The notes under the pieces are model-generated. The model saw only the letters and a program-made list of their open reading frames with translations, was not told the origin of the DNA and made no database searches. DNA of 64,000 nucleotides from assembly GCF_017592825.1 (NCBI RefSeq), contig NZ_JAGFMD010000007.1, positions 124,001 to 188,000 of the forward strand, read 5' to 3'. This document shows, piece after piece, positions 36,385 through 44,804 of the stretch. The stretch's first letter is position 1; each line of letters begins with the position of its first letter. The DNA is from Roseivirga sp. E12 (GTDB taxonomy: Bacteria > Bacteroidota > Bacteroidia > Cytophagales > Cyclobacteriaceae). Made by a program: the position numbers and the translations under genes.

Positions 36385-37710
36385 ATGAATTCTAACACTC
36401 AGACTAGACCCAAATTAATTGAACGGAAAGCCCTGATTCCATTCATTCTGATTACATCACTTTTCGCCCTATGGGGTTTTGCAAATGCCGTTACAGATCC
36501 TATGGTTCAGGCATTCAAAAAAGTACTTGAGTTATCTAACTCACAAGCAGCTTGGGTTCAAATGGCCTTTTATGGAGGCTATTTCTGCATGGCACTACCG
36601 GCCGCTCTATTTGTAAGGAAATACTCCTATAAAGTAGGTGTTCTGATTGGTCTAGCCCTTTACGCAGTAGGAGCCCTTTTATTCTACCCTGCAGCTATTA
36701 CCGAGCAGTTCTGGTTTTTCTGTTTAGGTCTGTATGTACTCACATTCGGCCTGGCCTTTTTGGAGACAACCGCCAACCCCTATATTCTGGCTATGGGAGC
36801 CAGAGAAACGGCTACTCAACGTCTCAACCTAGCACAAGCCTTCAATCCGGTGGGCCTCCTTGGTGGTCTTCTGGTCGCCCAACAATTTGTATTAAGAAAC
36901 CTACAATCAGATGACATCGCAGATTACGCCACACTAGATGAGGCCAAGAAAATCTTGATCCGGACTTCCGACCTGTTAGTCATCCGCAATCCCTACGTTA
37001 TCCTTGGCTTGGTACTTATAGGTGTCTTCATTTTAATTGCTGTTAGCAAAATGCCCCAGGCCAAAGGAGATGGGAAGATGCCGAGCTTAAAGGCAACCTT
37101 TGACTCTCTGGTAAAGAACAAAAAGTATGTCCTTGGAGTGTTGGCACAAGTATTCTATGTAGGGGCACAAATCATGTGCTGGACTTATATTTATCAATAT
37201 GCCGAAGCCATTGGAATATCAAGCACAGTTGCTGCCAATTACCAGTTTGCCGCTTTTATTGTATTCCTAATCGGTAGGGCGGTTGGCACCTACTTGCTTA
37301 GGTTTATTAACGCAGGAAAGTTACTCATGTACTTTGCTAATCTGGCCGGTATAAGTACCCTTCTGGCCATTTATATGGAAGGAACTAACGGCTTATATGC
37401 CCTTGTTGCCATCTCCTTTTTTATGTCCGTAATGTTTCCGACTATCTATGGCATTGCTTTAAATGGGCTTAATGAAGAACAGTCAAAAATCGGAGCGGCC
37501 GGATTGGTAATGGCCATTGTGGGAGGTGCCTTAATGCCCAAGTGGCAAGGCATGATTATCGACATGGGTGGAGCAGCCGTTAATGACACTCAGATCACAG
37601 GCGTTTCGGAGGTCAACTTCTCGTTTGTCCTTCCATTCATCTGTTTTGTGTACATAGCATGGTATGGGCATCAGGTATATAAAAAACATCAATCAACAGA
37701 AGTCTTGTAA
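36385..37710 (+). CDS. fucP: L-fucose:H+ symporter, MFS
   Basis: The 441-residue protein has 12 hydrophobic helices and the FucP-family marks FALWGFANAVTDPMVQAFK in helix 1, FYGGYFCMALPAALFVRKYSYK, FLETTANPYILAMG and AQAFNPVG. In E. coli FucP the equivalent helix-1 Asp is protonated during sugar uptake. It should carry L-fucose across the inner membrane with protons. It is the only transporter in the locus. It starts 8 bases after the L-fucose dehydrogenase stop and is followed by the mutarotase. Confidence 0.94.
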   Translation: MNSNTQTRPKLIERKALIPFILITSLFALWGFANAVTDPMVQAFKKVLELSNSQAAWVQMAFYGGYFCMALPAALFVRKYSYKVGVLIGLALYAVGALLFYPAAITEQFWFFCLGLYVLTFGLAFLETTANPYILAMGARETATQRLNLAQAFNPVGLLGGLLVAQQFVLRNLQSDDIADYATLDEAKKILIRTSDLLVIRNPYVILGLVLIGVFILIAVSKMPQAKGDGKMPSLKATFDSLVKNKKYVLGVLAQVFYVGAQIMCWTYIYQYAEAIGISSTVAANYQFAAFIVFLIGRAVGTYLLRFINAGKLLMYFANLAGISTLLAIYMEGTNGLYALVAISFFMSVMFPTIYGIALNGLNEEQSKIGAAGLVMAIVGGALMPKWQGMIIDMGGAAVNDTQITGVSEVNFSFVLPFICFVYIAWYGHQVYKKHQSTEVL

Positions 37711-37719
37711 CCGTTTTCT

Positions 37720-38067
37720 ATGAAGAAGTACTGCCTTACATTAGACTTAAAAGACGACCCTCAGTTAATAGCAGAGTATAAAGCACATCATGAAAGAGTA
37801 TGGCCTGAAGTTATTCAGAGCATTCAGAATGCAGGTATCTTAAATATGGATATCTATCTCCTAGGCAACAGGCTTTGCATGACCTTAGAAGCGGAAGATA
37901 CTTTCTCATTTGAGATGAAAAATCAGAAGGACGCAGGAAATACTAAGGTACAAGCGTGGGAAGCACTGATGTGGCAATATCAGCAAGCATTACCGTTAGC
38001 GAAACCTGGTGAAAAGTGGCTGGTGATGGAAAAGATTTTCGAACTTAATGGTATTCAACCATCATGA
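37720..38067 (+). CDS. RhaM-family sugar mutarotase (L-fucose/L-rhamnose)
   Basis: A 115-residue ferredoxin-like protein of the L-rhamnose mutarotase family. LDLKDDPQLIAEYKAHHERVWPEV carries the conserved Tyr and His of the active site, and WEALMWQYQQALP lies near the end. It interconverts alpha and beta anomers of a 6-deoxy-L-hexose. In a fucose locus the substrate is probably L-fucose, feeding the dehydrogenase. It lies nine bases after fucP and overlaps the lactate dehydrogenase gene by four bases. Confidence 0.9.
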   Translation: MKKYCLTLDLKDDPQLIAEYKAHHERVWPEVIQSIQNAGILNMDIYLLGNRLCMTLEAEDTFSFEMKNQKDAGNTKVQAWEALMWQYQQALPLAKPGEKWLVMEKIFELNGIQPS

Positions 38068-39230
38068 GCTGGCCGTATAACAGAAATTATCCATCAATGG
38101 ACGACCTCCGAAAAAGGGCAAAGAAGAAGATGCCCGGGTTTGCCTTTGAGTACCTTGATGGTGGCTGCAATGAGGATGTCAACTTACACCGCAATACCTC
38201 AGAAATAAGAGATGTAAGCCTAATTCCACAGTATTTGGCTCCATATAAGAAAAGCAGCCTTAAAACAGAATTATTCGGCCATACCTATGACGCTCCATTT
38301 GGCATTGCCCCTGTAGGTTTGCAAGGCCTCATGTGGCCTAATTCGCCTGAAATTTTAGCAAAAGCTGCATCTGCCCATAACATACCATTTGTTCTAAGTA
38401 CGGTTACCACTAGTAGTATCGAACGCATTTCAGAAATCACAGAAGGTAATGCTTGGTTCCAATTATATCACCCTGCAAAAGAGGAATACAGAGACGATAT
38501 ACTGGCAAGAGCTCAAAGTGCCGGCTGTCAGGTTTTAGTACTGCTTTGTGACGTACCCACTTTCGGCTTTCGCCCACGTGATATAAGGAATGGACTCTCT
38601 ATGCCGCCAAGAATGACTTTGAGAAATGTTGGTCAAGTTCTAACAAGTCCCCATTGGGCATTACAAACGCTCAAACATGGGCAGCCCAATTTTGAAACGC
38701 TTAAGCCTTACATGTCGGAAAAACTAGGGCTGAGTGGTTTGGGAGCCTTTATGGATCAAATGTTCTCTGGACGGCTGGATAAAGATAAAATTGCCCGTAT
38801 TCGCGACCAGTGGAAGGGGAAAATTGTACTGAAAGGAGTGGCGAGTGAAGAAGACACCCAAAAGGCAATCGCTTTAGGACTTGATGGCGTTATCGTCTCG
38901 AATCATGGAGGTAGGCAGCTGGATGCAGGAGAATCGACCATTAAACCATTAAGCAGAATCGCTGCCAAGTATGGCGATCAGATAAAAGTGATGATGGATG
39001 GAGGCATGCGTTCTGGGCCAGATATTGCCAGATCTGTTGCCAGTGGAGCTGCGTTTACATTTATGGGACGGAGCTTTATGTATGGGGTTGGGGCCCTAGG
39101 AAAAAGAGGAGGAGAGCATACCATAGGCCTACTAAAGACACAATTGAAACAAGTGATGGAGCAAGTTTGCTGTGAACGGATTACGGATTTGCCGAATCAT
39201 CTTTATAGAGAAATTGACAATAAGCATTGA
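38064..39230 (+). CDS. lldD: FMN-dependent L-lactate dehydrogenase
   Basis: A 388-residue alpha-hydroxy-acid oxidase family barrel. FAFEYLDGGCNEDVNL, FGIAPVGLQGLMWP, FQLYHPAKEE, VLKGVASEED and VSNHGGRQLD with the active-site His and Arg are all present, as is MMDGGMRSGPDI for FMN phosphate. It oxidises L-lactate to pyruvate at the membrane and passes electrons to quinone. In this locus it deals with the L-lactate released when the diketo acid is split, so fucose ends as two pyruvates. It overlaps the mutarotase by four bases. Confidence 0.92.
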   Translation: MSWPYNRNYPSMDDLRKRAKKKMPGFAFEYLDGGCNEDVNLHRNTSEIRDVSLIPQYLAPYKKSSLKTELFGHTYDAPFGIAPVGLQGLMWPNSPEILAKAASAHNIPFVLSTVTTSSIERISEITEGNAWFQLYHPAKEEYRDDILARAQSAGCQVLVLLCDVPTFGFRPRDIRNGLSMPPRMTLRNVGQVLTSPHWALQTLKHGQPNFETLKPYMSEKLGLSGLGAFMDQMFSGRLDKDKIARIRDQWKGKIVLKGVASEEDTQKAIALGLDGVIVSNHGGRQLDAGESTIKPLSRIAAKYGDQIKVMMDGGMRSGPDIARSVASGAAFTFMGRSFMYGVGALGKRGGEHTIGLLKTQLKQVMEQVCCERITDLPNHLYREIDNKH

Positions 39231-39234
39231 AGGT

Positions 39235-40209
39235 ATGAGCAGTAGAAAAAGAGCCCTTCTTATGATAATATCAATCGCTCTCTCAATGGCTATGAGTTCC
39301 GATCGACCGGAAACACAAAATTTTGTGGCCTATAGTCAGGAAATTCCTGGGTCAGATCTATCATTTGACTTTGTTCCCATTGCGGGAGGTAAGTTCAACA
39401 TGGGAAGCCCTGAATCAGAAGCAGGAAGGAACCCAGATGAGGGGCCTCAACATGAAGTAGTCGTTAGCGATTTCTGGATGAGTACACTCGAAGTTACTTG
39501 GGACCAGTTCGAACTTTTCCTTTACCGTGAAACGGATGGAGAGGTTGTAAAAGAGAATAGAGAACTCACCTTGGAAGTAGATGGCATTGCAGGAGCCACC
39601 ATGCCCTATGTGAATTTCAATAAGCCAGGTTATCCTTTGGTAAACGTAACGCAATATGCGGCCTCAACTTTCTGCAAATGGCTGAGTGCAAAAACAGGTC
39701 ATTTTTATCGCTTGCCCACAGAGGCAGAGTGGGAATATGCCAGTAAGGCTGGAGGGGATGCACCATTCTCATTTGATAAAAAGCATATTGACGACTTTGC
39801 CTGGTATGGTGGAAATAGTAACGGTAAATCGCAAAAAGGAGGTAAGAAGAAAGCAAATGCATGGGGCTTGTATGACATGCATGGAAATGTAGCAGAATGG
39901 GTGTTAGATGCCTATAGCGACATGACCTATGGCCAAAGAGAGATCGTTGAAAATCCGGTTTATACCACTGAAGAACTATATCCACGAGTCGTGCGCGGAG
40001 GATCGTTTAATGACCCACTGAAAAATATAAGAGCAACAGCAAGGCAGTTTTCTGATAAGAGCTGGAAAAAAAGAGATCCCCAAATACCAAAGAGTCTCTG
40101 GTGGCTCACGGATGCATTGCATGTCGGGTTTAGAGTTGTTAGACCTGTACAAGTACCGCCAAAATCTGAATGGGAAAAATACTGGGGTAAACCAATTAGA
40201 GAATATTAA
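39235..40209 (+). CDS. SUMF1/FGE-fold protein lacking the catalytic cysteines
   Basis: The 324-residue protein has a signal-like N-terminus (RALLMIISIALSMAM) and a clear FGE-sulfatase domain: FVPIAGGKFNMGSPESE, VTQYAASTFCKWLS, YRLPTEAEWEYA, HGNVAEWVLDAY and VVRGGSFNDPLKNIR. The two cysteines needed for formylglycine formation are absent (Asn-Asp-Pro and Ile stand there). It is therefore unlikely to oxidise sulfatases and may be a binding or structural relative, like GldK-type proteins. I use the ATG at 39235, five bases after lldD; an upstream ATG at 39172 lies inside lldD and would add a non-signal extension. Its neighbour downstream is the exported oxidoreductase. Confidence 0.88.
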   Translation: MSSRKRALLMIISIALSMAMSSDRPETQNFVAYSQEIPGSDLSFDFVPIAGGKFNMGSPESEAGRNPDEGPQHEVVVSDFWMSTLEVTWDQFELFLYRETDGEVVKENRELTLEVDGIAGATMPYVNFNKPGYPLVNVTQYAASTFCKWLSAKTGHFYRLPTEAEWEYASKAGGDAPFSFDKKHIDDFAWYGGNSNGKSQKGGKKKANAWGLYDMHGNVAEWVLDAYSDMTYGQREIVENPVYTTEELYPRVVRGGSFNDPLKNIRATARQFSDKSWKKRDPQIPKSLWWLTDALHVGFRVVRPVQVPPKSEWEKYWGKPIREY

Positions 40210-40220
40210 AACCAAAGTCT

Positions 40221-41561
40221 ATGAAACCTTCAAACGATACTAATCCAAAAACAAGACGTAAGTTTTTAGAAACTACAGCAAAGGTTGCTGGAACAGGCGC
40301 GCTTTTAAGTGCTTTCCCAATCCCGATAAGCGCATATGCTGGAGCCGCGGGTGAAATAAAAGTGGCTTTGGTAGGCTGCGGAGGTCGAGGAACGGGAGCT
40401 GCTGCCCAGGCAATCGAGGCCGATCCAGATGTAAGGTTAGTCGCTATGGCTGATGTCTTTGCCGATAGACTGGAAGACAGTTTTAAGAACTTGTCCACCA
40501 AGTATGAAGGAAAGGGGAAAGTGTTGGTAAAGGAGGATTCCAAGTTCACTGATTTCGATGGGTATAAAAAAGCCATTGATATGGCAGATGTAGTTATACT
40601 CACAACACCTCCAGGTTTTAGACCACTTCATTTTGAATATGCCGTGCAGCAGGGTAAGCATGTGTTTATGGAAAAACCCGTAGCTACGGATGTTGCCGGT
40701 ATCAAGCGAGTTTTGGAGGCTGGGAAGATGGCACGTCAGAAGAAATTGAATGTTGTTGTTGGTTTACAAAGACACTATCAAAAGAACTATCGAGAAGTTG
40801 AGACACTACTTCAAAATGGTAGTCTAGGAAACATAGTTTCTGGTCAAGTCTATTGGAACAGTGCAGGCGTTTGGGTTCGTCCAAGAAAACCGGCACATAC
40901 AGAACTAGAATATCAAATGCTGAATTGGTATTACTTCACATGGATTTGTGGAGACCATATCCTTGAGCAGCACATTCATAATATTGACGTAGCCAATTGG
41001 TATATAGGATCAAGACCAGTTTCTGCACAAGGAATGGGAGGTCGCGAGACAAGAAAAGGTAAAGATCACGGTCATATTTTCGACCATCATTTTGTAGAGT
41101 TTGTCTACCCAGAAGGTCAGGTCATTTCCAGTCAATGTAGGCACCAAAGAGGATGTATGAATCGAGTAGAGGAAGTATTCCAAACCACAAAAGGAAGCAT
41201 TAAAGTAAATAGTGGAAATAGGAGTCTTGTCAAGGGATATGATGGTCAATCAATCTTGGATTATAAAGGGCAAAACGACATAAACCCATATCAGCAAGAG
41301 CATAATGAGCTGTTTGCCGCTATAAAAGCTGGAGAACATCGACTAGACAATACTGAATATGGCGCTGAAAGTACTATGACTGCCATTTTGGGTCGAATGG
41401 CAACCTATTCAGGTCAGCAAATTACCTGGGATGAAGCAATGGCAAGCAACTTGAAATTGGTGCCGGATAATCTCACATCATTTAAGGATCAAGCGCCAAT
41501 TCTACCAGATTCAGAAGGCAACTATGAAGTAGCTATTCCAGGGAAGACAAGGTTCTTTTAA
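40221..41561 (+). CDS. Tat-exported Gfo/Idh/MocA-family oxidoreductase-like protein
   Basis: The 446-residue protein begins with a twin-arginine signal (TRRKFLETTAKVAG). The Rossmann domain shows VALVGCGGRGTGAAA and VFMEKPVAT with the catalytic-type Lys. The C-terminal alpha/beta domain holds WICGDHILEQHIHNIDVANW. Such exported proteins bind NAD(P) tightly; some (GH109-like) are glycosidases that work by transient oxidation. It may be an NAD-dependent glycosidase or sugar oxidoreductase. Family GH109 is not proven. It lies 11 bases after the FGE-like gene; a hairpin overlaps its stop codon. Confidence 0.88.
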   Translation: MKPSNDTNPKTRRKFLETTAKVAGTGALLSAFPIPISAYAGAAGEIKVALVGCGGRGTGAAAQAIEADPDVRLVAMADVFADRLEDSFKNLSTKYEGKGKVLVKEDSKFTDFDGYKKAIDMADVVILTTPPGFRPLHFEYAVQQGKHVFMEKPVATDVAGIKRVLEAGKMARQKKLNVVVGLQRHYQKNYREVETLLQNGSLGNIVSGQVYWNSAGVWVRPRKPAHTELEYQMLNWYYFTWICGDHILEQHIHNIDVANWYIGSRPVSAQGMGGRETRKGKDHGHIFDHHFVEFVYPEGQVISSQCRHQRGCMNRVEEVFQTTKGSIKVNSGNRSLVKGYDGQSILDYKGQNDINPYQQEHNELFAAIKAGEHRLDNTEYGAESTMTAILGRMATYSGQQITWDEAMASNLKLVPDNLTSFKDQAPILPDSEGNYEVAIPGKTRFF

Positions 41562-41578
41562 TAGCTGCTATTAAAAGA
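41554..41578 (+). repeat. perfect 11-bp inverted repeat over a stop codon
   Basis: TCTTTTAATAG and CTATTAAAAGA pair perfectly around CTG, and the stem includes the TAA at 41559-41561. No T-run follows, so it may stabilise or process the mRNA rather than end it. The string TTTTAATAGCTG recurs at the last gene of the locus (54837). Confidence 0.55.
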
Positions 41579-41611
41579 CCGAGTGATTACATCGAATTTT
41601 AATAACGGGAA

Positions 41612-43231
41612 ATGGTTGCTAGTAGGCGAATATTAAAACGCACATTTATCAATTTGATAGGCTGCATCTTATGTTTGTCCTTATCTAATATTTCGGTCGG
41701 GCAAGAATCCGTGGCCATTATTCCTAAGCCAGTTTTATCGGTTTCGAGTAATGGTCAGTTTGTCCTTTCTGACCGTGCCTCCATTATCCATGATAATCTC
41801 ACAAAGGCCACCGCCAATTTTCTTAAAAAGTCTCTGAAAGAAGATCTGGATATTACTCTATCACTGAGTAAACGGAAGAAAAGCGGGATTCACCTGAGTT
41901 TGAATACTGACCTGGTTGAAGAAGAGGGTTATTTACTCAAAATTACGGATAGAGGGATAGATGTTTCTGCCCGCACGGAGGCAGGGCTTTTTTATGGTGT
42001 TCAATCGCTTAGGCAAATGATCCTTTTTGGTGAAAGAAATGGTAATCAAGTGACCCTAAAAGCTACCACCATAGAAGATTACCCAAGGTTTGGATGGCGT
42101 GCCTTCATGTTGGACGAGTCTAGACATTTTAAGGGAGGGGATCAGGTTAAGAAGCTATTGGATCAAATGGCACTCTTAAAAATGAATGTATTTCATTGGC
42201 ATCTCACTGATGATCAAGGTTGGCGGATTGAGATAAAAAAATACCCCAAACTTACCGAGGTAGGAGCTTTTCGTAGTGATACCCAAGTCGGAGGATGGAA
42301 TAGCGAAAAGCGCTCAAACGAATCACATGGGGGGTTTTATACTCAGAAACAAATCAAAGAAATAGTGGCCTATGCCACCGCGAGACATATTACTGTCATT
42401 CCTGAAATAGAAATGCCAGGGCATGCGAGTGCTGCCATAGCAGCCTACCCTTGGTTAGGTACCTCTGGAGAGTCAATTGATGTACCGGTTGTCTTCGGGA
42501 AGATGCCCGATTCTTATAAAGTGACGGATCAAAGAGTATTGACTTTTTTACACCATGTGCTTGACGAAGTAATGACTCTTTTTCCTTCAGAGATCATTCA
42601 TATAGGCGGTGATGAAGTGAAATATGATCAATGGAAAGAATCTACCGATGTACAAGCTTTCATGAATAAGAATGACTTGAGTAGTCCAGCGGACTTACAA
42701 ATCTATTTCACAAATCAAATCTCTCAATACCTAGATTCAAAGGAAAAGAGAATGATGGGCTGGAATGAGATATTAGGACACAATGTACACGCCTATCAAA
42801 AATCTGAGGATACTGAAGTAAAGGAAGAATTGGCAGTTAGTTCTATTATTCACTTTTGGAAAGGGGAACTTAAACTGGCTAAAACTGCGCTAGAAAAAGG
42901 GTATGACATAGTCAATTCGCTTCATTCAAAAACGTACCTGGACTATGGTTATAAAAACATTTCTGTTCAAGCAGCTTATGAGTTCGACCCCATACCTGAA
43001 GGCCTAGAGACCAAATATCATAGTCAGGTTTTGGGAACGGGAGCACAGATGTGGGGAGAGTGGATTCCTACCGTTGAGCGAATGGATTTTCAAGTTTTCC
43101 CAAGATTGGCAGCCTATGCTGAAGTAGGATGGACGCAATTGAAACAAAAAGATTTCGATCACTTTGATTTCGTTTTGACTAAATTAAAGAACTACTGGAG
43201 CCAAAAAGGAATTGCTTATGGCAAAGAATAA
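41612..43231 (+). CDS. GH20 beta-N-acetylhexosaminidase
   Basis: The 539-residue protein has a signal peptide (cut near SVGQ), a GH20b beta/alpha domain and a TIM barrel from about 160. FGWRAFMLDESRHF, FHWHLTDDQGWRIEI and the catalytic pair Asp334-Glu335 in HIGGDEVKYDQW are intact. It removes terminal beta-linked GlcNAc or GalNAc by substrate-assisted catalysis in the periplasm. It overlaps the following sulfatase by 14 bases, a pairing that fits consecutive removal of a 6-sulfate and the amino sugar. It is the only clear hexosaminidase of the window. Confidence 0.94.
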   Translation: MVASRRILKRTFINLIGCILCLSLSNISVGQESVAIIPKPVLSVSSNGQFVLSDRASIIHDNLTKATANFLKKSLKEDLDITLSLSKRKKSGIHLSLNTDLVEEEGYLLKITDRGIDVSARTEAGLFYGVQSLRQMILFGERNGNQVTLKATTIEDYPRFGWRAFMLDESRHFKGGDQVKKLLDQMALLKMNVFHWHLTDDQGWRIEIKKYPKLTEVGAFRSDTQVGGWNSEKRSNESHGGFYTQKQIKEIVAYATARHITVIPEIEMPGHASAAIAAYPWLGTSGESIDVPVVFGKMPDSYKVTDQRVLTFLHHVLDEVMTLFPSEIIHIGGDEVKYDQWKESTDVQAFMNKNDLSSPADLQIYFTNQISQYLDSKEKRMMGWNEILGHNVHAYQKSEDTEVKEELAVSSIIHFWKGELKLAKTALEKGYDIVNSLHSKTYLDYGYKNISVQAAYEFDPIPEGLETKYHSQVLGTGAQMWGEWIPTVERMDFQVFPRLAAYAEVGWTQLKQKDFDHFDFVLTKLKNYWSQKGIAYGKE

Positions 43232-44804
43232 AATCATAATTAATGCCCTTGTGTTATTGCTTATTATGAACCTGTTCATGATGAGTTGTGCTCAATCGAG
43301 TGAGACTGCAGAAAGGCCTAACATCATTTTTATTATGACCGATGATCATACCATACAGGCAATGAGTGCCTATGGTAGCATCATCAACAAGACCCCAAAC
43401 ATGGATCGGATTGCCAATGCTGGGATTCGGTTTAGCAATGCTTTTGTCACCAATTCGATTTGTGCACCAAGCAGAGCTGTTATTCTCACAGGTAAATACA
43501 GTCACCTCAATGGGGTATTGGACAATGCCCAACGCTTTGACGGCTCACAGCAAACATTCCCCAAATTACTTCAAGGAGCAGGTTATCAAACCGCAATGGT
43601 AGGAAAATGGCATTTGAAGTCAGACCCAACAGGTTTTGATTATTGGAACGTTCTGCCCGGCCAAGGACTTTATTATAACCCAGATTTTATTGAGATGGGC
43701 GAGAGAAAAAATCACGAAGGGTATGTAACAGATTTAACGACTGATTTTGCACTGGATTGGTTGGATCGAAGGGAACAGGAAAAACCGTTCTATTTAATGC
43801 TTCATCACAAGGCACCACATCGTAATTGGATGCCCGGTCCAGACCATTTAGATCTTTATAATGATCAGGAGATACCCATTCCAGATAACTTCTTTGATAA
43901 TTATGAGAACAGAGGTACAGCCGCAAAAACTCAGGAGATGTCCATATCCGAAATCATGTTTCCGGTATATGACCTTAAAATATTGGATGCAACGCCTACA
44001 AATGGTAATGATGAGTTTATGCTGAAGCGATTAGAAAGGATGACACCAGAGCAGCGGGAAAACTTCATAAACGCCTACAAGGATGAAAACGCTGCCTTTC
44101 ACAAGGCCAATCTGCAAGGGGACGAACTGGCGAAGTGGAAATATCAAAGATATATTAAAGACTACTTACGATGTGTTGCTTCCGTGGATGATAATATAGG
44201 ACGAGTCTTGGATTACTTGGAAAAAGAAGGACTGACTGAAAACACGTTGATTGTTTATACTTCAGACCAAGGCTTTTATTTAGGTGAGCACGGATGGTTC
44301 GACAAGCGCTTTATGTACGAAGAGTCTTACAAAACACCAATGGTAGTTAGCTATCCAAAATCTATTAAGAAAGGCCTTACAACTGAGGCGATGACTATGA
44401 ATTTGGATATTGCTCCTACGCTACTTGAATACGCTGGAGTTGATGTTCCTGAAGATATGCAAGGAGCATCTCTTAAGTCCATTATGAACAACAATGGAAA
44501 AGAGCCAAGTGATTGGAGGCAATCTACTTACTATCATTACTTCGAATACCCTGGAGTTCATGCTGTGAAAAGGCATTATGGGGTTCGAACGAAACAGTAC
44601 AAACTAATTCACTTCTATAATGACATAGATGAATGGGAATTGTATGACCTCGAGAAAGATCCCAAAGAGATGAAGAACCTGATTGAAGATGAAACCTATG
44701 CATCAGTTAAAAGCACACTGATGAAAGAACTCAGAGAACTTCAGAAGCAATATGGTGATAGTATTCAAAACCAAAGCTCAGTAGACGTATCAAGAATTCC
44801 TTAG
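43218..44804 (+). CDS. S1 family sulfatase lipoprotein (CAPSR), possible GlcNAc-6-sulfatase type
   Basis: The 528-residue protein has a lipobox (FMMSC, Cys24) and the motif CAPSR at Cys82 followed by AVILTGKYSHLNGV, which resembles the human GNS loop. IMTDDHTIQAMSAYG, GKWHLKSDP, YTSDQGFYLGEHGW and HHKAPHRNW complete the site. The resemblance to N-acetylglucosamine-6-sulfatases and iduronate sulfatases is recalled, not computed. Its coding overlap with GH20 supports action on sulfated HexNAc. The ATG at 43218 is used rather than a TTG at 43212. It ends one base before the next sulfatase start. Confidence 0.92.
   Translation: MAKNKIIINALVLLLIMNLFMMSCAQSSETAERPNIIFIMTDDHTIQAMSAYGSIINKTPNMDRIANAGIRFSNAFVTNSICAPSRAVILTGKYSHLNGVLDNAQRFDGSQQTFPKLLQGAGYQTAMVGKWHLKSDPTGFDYWNVLPGQGLYYNPDFIEMGERKNHEGYVTDLTTDFALDWLDRREQEKPFYLMLHHKAPHRNWMPGPDHLDLYNDQEIPIPDNFFDNYENRGTAAKTQEMSISEIMFPVYDLKILDATPTNGNDEFMLKRLERMTPEQRENFINAYKDENAAFHKANLQGDELAKWKYQRYIKDYLRCVASVDDNIGRVLDYLEKEGLTENTLIVYTSDQGFYLGEHGWFDKRFMYEESYKTPMVVSYPKSIKKGLTTEAMTMNLDIAPTLLEYAGVDVPEDMQGASLKSIMNNNGKEPSDWRQSTYYHYFEYPGVHAVKRHYGVRTKQYKLIHFYNDIDEWELYDLEKDPKEMKNLIEDETYASVKSTLMKELRELQKQYGDSIQNQSSVDVSRIP

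Noticed and set aside
39172-39234. Upstream ATG extending the FGE-like protein by 21 residues
   Set aside because: It lies inside lldD and places a non-hydrophobic stretch before the signal-like segment; the ATG at 39235 fits better.
40221-41561. Firm GH109 assignment
   Set aside because: The fold and Tat signal agree, but I cannot confirm the family without a profile search.
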